Source of the DNA: an uncultured Eubacteriales bacterium
GTDB lineage: Bacteria; Bacillota; Clostridia; Christensenellales; Aristaeellaceae
Assembly: GCA_902782795.1 (NCBI GenBank)
Contig: CACZOT010000197.1
Location: 1 to 7,144, forward strand
DNA: 7,144 bases
Reading direction: 5' to 3'
This document shows, piece by piece, positions 6,067 to 7,144 of this stretch. Every line of letters begins with the position of its first letter. The stretch's first letter is position 1. The notes beneath the pieces were generated by a model that saw only the letters and a list, made by a program, of their open reading frames with translations, searched no databases and was not told where the DNA came from. The position numbers and the translations under genes are program-made.

Positions 6067-6080
6067 GGCATTGGTATAAT
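6052..6080 (+). promoter_or_regulatory. Perfect extended consensus sigma-70/SigA promoter
   Basis: TTGACA (6052-6057), exactly 17 nt, and TATAAT (6075-6080) match the consensus at all 12 positions, and TGG before TATAAT supplies an extended -10. Predicted start is about 6087. Such full matches are unusual and imply very strong basal transcription, as for stable RNAs, unless repressed. The only coding gene downstream begins 363 nt after that start. Confidence 0.93.
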
Positions 6081-6317
6081 GGCATCAGTTAGATTGCTCT
6101 AACCCCTGGAGCGCTTCCTCCGTACGGCATCGGGTGAAGTTCTCCATGTTGGGCCCGGGAGGGCGGCAGACGTCAGGCAGAAGGCGGCCGCGCGGCGCTT
6201 CCGAGGCCAGTGCCGGACTGCGCGGTCTACCTCCCCGCGCTGCAGCCGGAGCGCGCGCGACGGGTCCTACCTCCCCCGAAGCGCCGCAGGTCTCCTCCCC
6301 TTCGCGCATACAGTCAT

Positions 6318-6350
6318 GCGCCCGGCCGTGTCCTCCGCACGGCCGGGCGC
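6318..6350 (+). other. 13-bp hairpin displaying a UCCUCCG loop (anti-Shine-Dalgarno)
   Basis: GCGCCCGGCCGTG (6318-6330) pairs perfectly with CACGGCCGGGCGC (6338-6350), leaving the 7-nt loop UCCUCCG. The loop contains UCCUCC, complementary to GGAGGA Shine-Dalgarno sequences. C-rich loops on stable stems are the known targeting element of several Gram-positive small RNAs. There is no U-tract after it, so it is not a simple terminator. Confidence 0.65.
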
Positions 6351-6382
6351 GCGCGAACCCCCAACCGCATACGCACAGCCCG

Positions 6383-6414
6383 CCGCCGTCCCCGGTCTCC
6401 CGGAGGGGCGGCGG
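6383..6414 (+). terminator. Terminator-like or attenuator hairpin just upstream of the ABC ATPase gene
   Basis: CCGCCG (6383-6388) and CCCC (6390-6393) pair with GGGG (6405-6408) and CGGCGG (6409-6414), ten pairs with one bulged T, followed by ATTTAT. The U-tract is weak, so partial termination with read-through into the ABC gene 35 nt further on is a reasonable reading. It could also be the switch element of an attenuator, but no clear alternative partner was found. Confidence 0.5.
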
Positions 6415-6449
6415 ATTTATCGCAAGCAAGGAAAGAAGGAACGTTTGCC

Positions 6450-7144
6450 ATGGCAGAACTCGCGGTGGAATTCCGGAAGGTCTCGCGCGTGTACCGCGCC
6501 GGAGACCATGAGCAGCGCGCTCTGGACGATATCGACCTGCAGCTGGAGCGCGGGCGCATGATCGTCGTGCTGGGGCCGAGCGGCGCGGGCAAGAGCACGC
6601 TGCTCAACCTCATCGGCGGCCTGGACAGCCCCACCAGCGGCACGATCCTCGTGGACGGGCAGGACATCTCCCGCCTCACCAGCGACGAACTGGCCGATTA
6701 CCGCGCCCGCAAGGTGGGCTTCGTATTCCAATCCTACAACCTCATCCCCACGCTGACGGTGCAGGAGAACGTGGCCCTGGTGCGGGAGATCGCCCCGAAG
6801 GCTCTGGACACGGTGCAGATGCTCAGCGAGGTGGGCCTGGCAGATCACCTGAAGAAATTCCCGGTGGAGCTCTCCGGCGGCGAGCAGCAGCGCGTTTCCA
6901 TCGCCCGGGCCCTGGCCAAGAATCCGGAGATCCTCCTGTGCGACGAGCCCACCGGCGCCCTGGATTCGCAGACGGGCGTGGTGGTGCTCAAGGTGCTGCT
7001 GCAGATGGCGCGCAGCTACGGGAAGACCATCATCATCGTCACGCACAACCAGAACATCGCCCGCATCGCGGACGTGGTGGTGCGCGTGAAAAACGGGCGG
7101 ATCCAGTCCTGCGAGGAGCAGGCGCATCCCGCGGCCGTGGAAGA
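6450..7144 (+). CDS. ABC transporter ATP-binding protein, MacB/LolD type (3' truncated)
   Basis: The first 231 codons are inside the window and no stop is reached. All nucleotide-binding motifs are intact: Walker A GPSGAGKST (42-50), Q-loop FVFQSYNLIP (91-100), signature LSGGEQQR (141-148), Walker B ILLCDEP (161-167) with catalytic Glu166, D-loop GALD (169-172) and switch His199 in IVTHN. The family wording (LNLIGGLDSPTSG, YNLIPTLTVQENV, DEPTGALDSQTG) is that of the MacB/LolD/FtsE-like ATPases. These power FtsX-fold permeases in export of peptides, antibiotics or lipoproteins, or in bacitracin-type sensing and resistance. About 230 residues is near full length for such a subunit, so the stop and probably a permease gene lie just beyond the window. 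The start is supported by GAAGGA 9 nt upstream. Expression depends on the strong promoter at 6052-6080 and on passage through the structured leader. Confidence 0.95.
   Translation, partial: MAELAVEFRKVSRVYRAGDHEQRALDDIDLQLERGRMIVVLGPSGAGKSTLLNLIGGLDSPTSGTILVDGQDISRLTSDELADYRARKVGFVFQSYNLIPTLTVQENVALVREIAPKALDTVQMLSEVGLADHLKKFPVELSGGEQQRVSIARALAKNPEILLCDEPTGALDSQTGVVVLKVLLQMARSYGKTIIIVTHNQNIARIADVVVRVKNGRIQSCEEQAHPAAVE

Larger units (their letters stand above)
6087..6420 (+). ncRNA. Long structured non-coding tract: leader or small RNA of unknown class
   Basis: Between the consensus promoter and the ABC ATPase gene lie more than 330 nt with no credible gene. ORFs that cross it have biased Pro/Arg/Gly composition, no ribosome binding site and run into the next gene. 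Several hairpins are visible. One at the extreme 5' end is GTTAGA/TCTAAC (6088-6103, loop TTGC). Another is CCGCGC (6188-6193) with GCGCGG (6219-6224), containing an inner GGCGCT/AGTGCC stem. A third is CGCGCT/AGCGCG (6236-6255). A fourth, 13-bp stem lies at 6318-6350, and a terminator-like hairpin at 6383-6414. GGCGCTTC (6194-6201) could instead pair with GAAGCGCC (6278-6285), so alternative folds exist. Five CCTCC motifs occur in this sense. I found no conserved core of SRP RNA, RNase P RNA, tmRNA, 6S RNA, T-box or common riboswitches. Confidence 0.6.

Noticed and set aside
6120..6165. GGGTGAAGTTC recalls the GGGTGAAATTCCC element of the FMN riboswitch.
   Set aside because: The other conserved FMN elements (GACCGGCGGT, AGTAAAG, the second GGTGAAATTCC) are absent.
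6145..6180. Stretch GTTGGGCCCGGGAGGGCGGCAG looks like the SRP RNA domain IV loop (GTCAGG-CCC-GGAA-GGG-AGCAGC).
   Set aside because: The nearly invariant A of CAGG and the AGCAG side of the symmetric loop are changed, there is an extra base, and the flanking arms do not pair into the long SRP helix. Treated as chance similarity in GC-rich sequence.
6230..6300. GGGGAGGTAG on the minus strand resembles the Alu-domain motif of Firmicute SRP RNA.
   Set aside because: It occurs in a repeated context, the following bases do not match, no domain IV loop follows on that strand, and the only strong promoter reads the other strand.
6085..6429. Minus-strand 114-codon ORF opposite the leader.
   Set aside because: No ribosome binding site or promoter, Arg/Gly/Pro-biased composition, and it lies antisense to the structured tract.
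6134..6511. Plus-strand 125-codon ORF in the leader (GTG start).
   Set aside because: No ribosome binding site, composition dominated by Pro, Arg, Gly and Ser, and it overlaps the start of the clear ABC ATPase gene in another frame.

Overview
The window is GC-rich, gene-dense bacterial DNA. Nearly every gene has a strong AGGAGG-type ribosome binding site. Promoters match the housekeeping sigma-70/SigA consensus, and several terminators are GC-rich hairpins next to A/T tracts. Together with a YitT-family membrane protein, an S51-type peptidase homologue and a MacB-type ABC ATPase, this suggests a high-GC Gram-positive anaerobe of the class Clostridia, possibly from gut or sediment. That placement is inference. 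No rRNA, tRNA, CRISPR array, insertion sequence or phage gene was seen.

Layout from left to right. A hairpin (44-76) lies downstream of a minus-strand gene for an unrecognised secreted protein (104-1420), which has a very good promoter at 1460-1488. Facing away from it, a plus-strand Gfo/Idh/MocA-type NAD(P)-dependent oxidoreductase (1642-2682) starts behind a TATAAT box. It ends at a bidirectional terminator (2689-2732), which it shares with a convergent minus-strand cluster. Read 5' to 3' on the minus strand, that cluster is an AqpZ-like water channel (5538-4849), a hairpin, a small nitroreductase (4768-4247), a YitT-family membrane protein (4233-3367) and an S51-family peptidase homologue (3352-2741). 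The last three are spaced 13-14 nt apart and are almost certainly cotranscribed. Upstream of the channel, a separately promoted and terminated minus-strand gene encodes a 79-residue helical protein (5892-5653).

The right end is the least ordinary part. A perfect extended consensus promoter (TTGACA, 17 nt, TATAAT with TGG in front) at 6052-6080 sits between two copies of a 9-nt direct repeat. It faces about 330 nt of non-coding, very GC-rich sequence that can fold into several hairpins and carries five CCTCC motifs complementary to Shine-Dalgarno sequences. One of these is displayed in the loop of a 13-bp stem. The tract ends in a terminator-like hairpin just before a MacB/LolD-type ABC transporter ATPase (6450 to the window end, truncated). 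It could be a cis-acting leader, an independent small RNA, or both. It matches no RNA class that I could confirm by reading.

Functional links between the genes are weak. The minus-strand cluster looks like a membrane and stress housekeeping set rather than a pathway, and the oxidoreductase substrate cannot be deduced from its neighbours.
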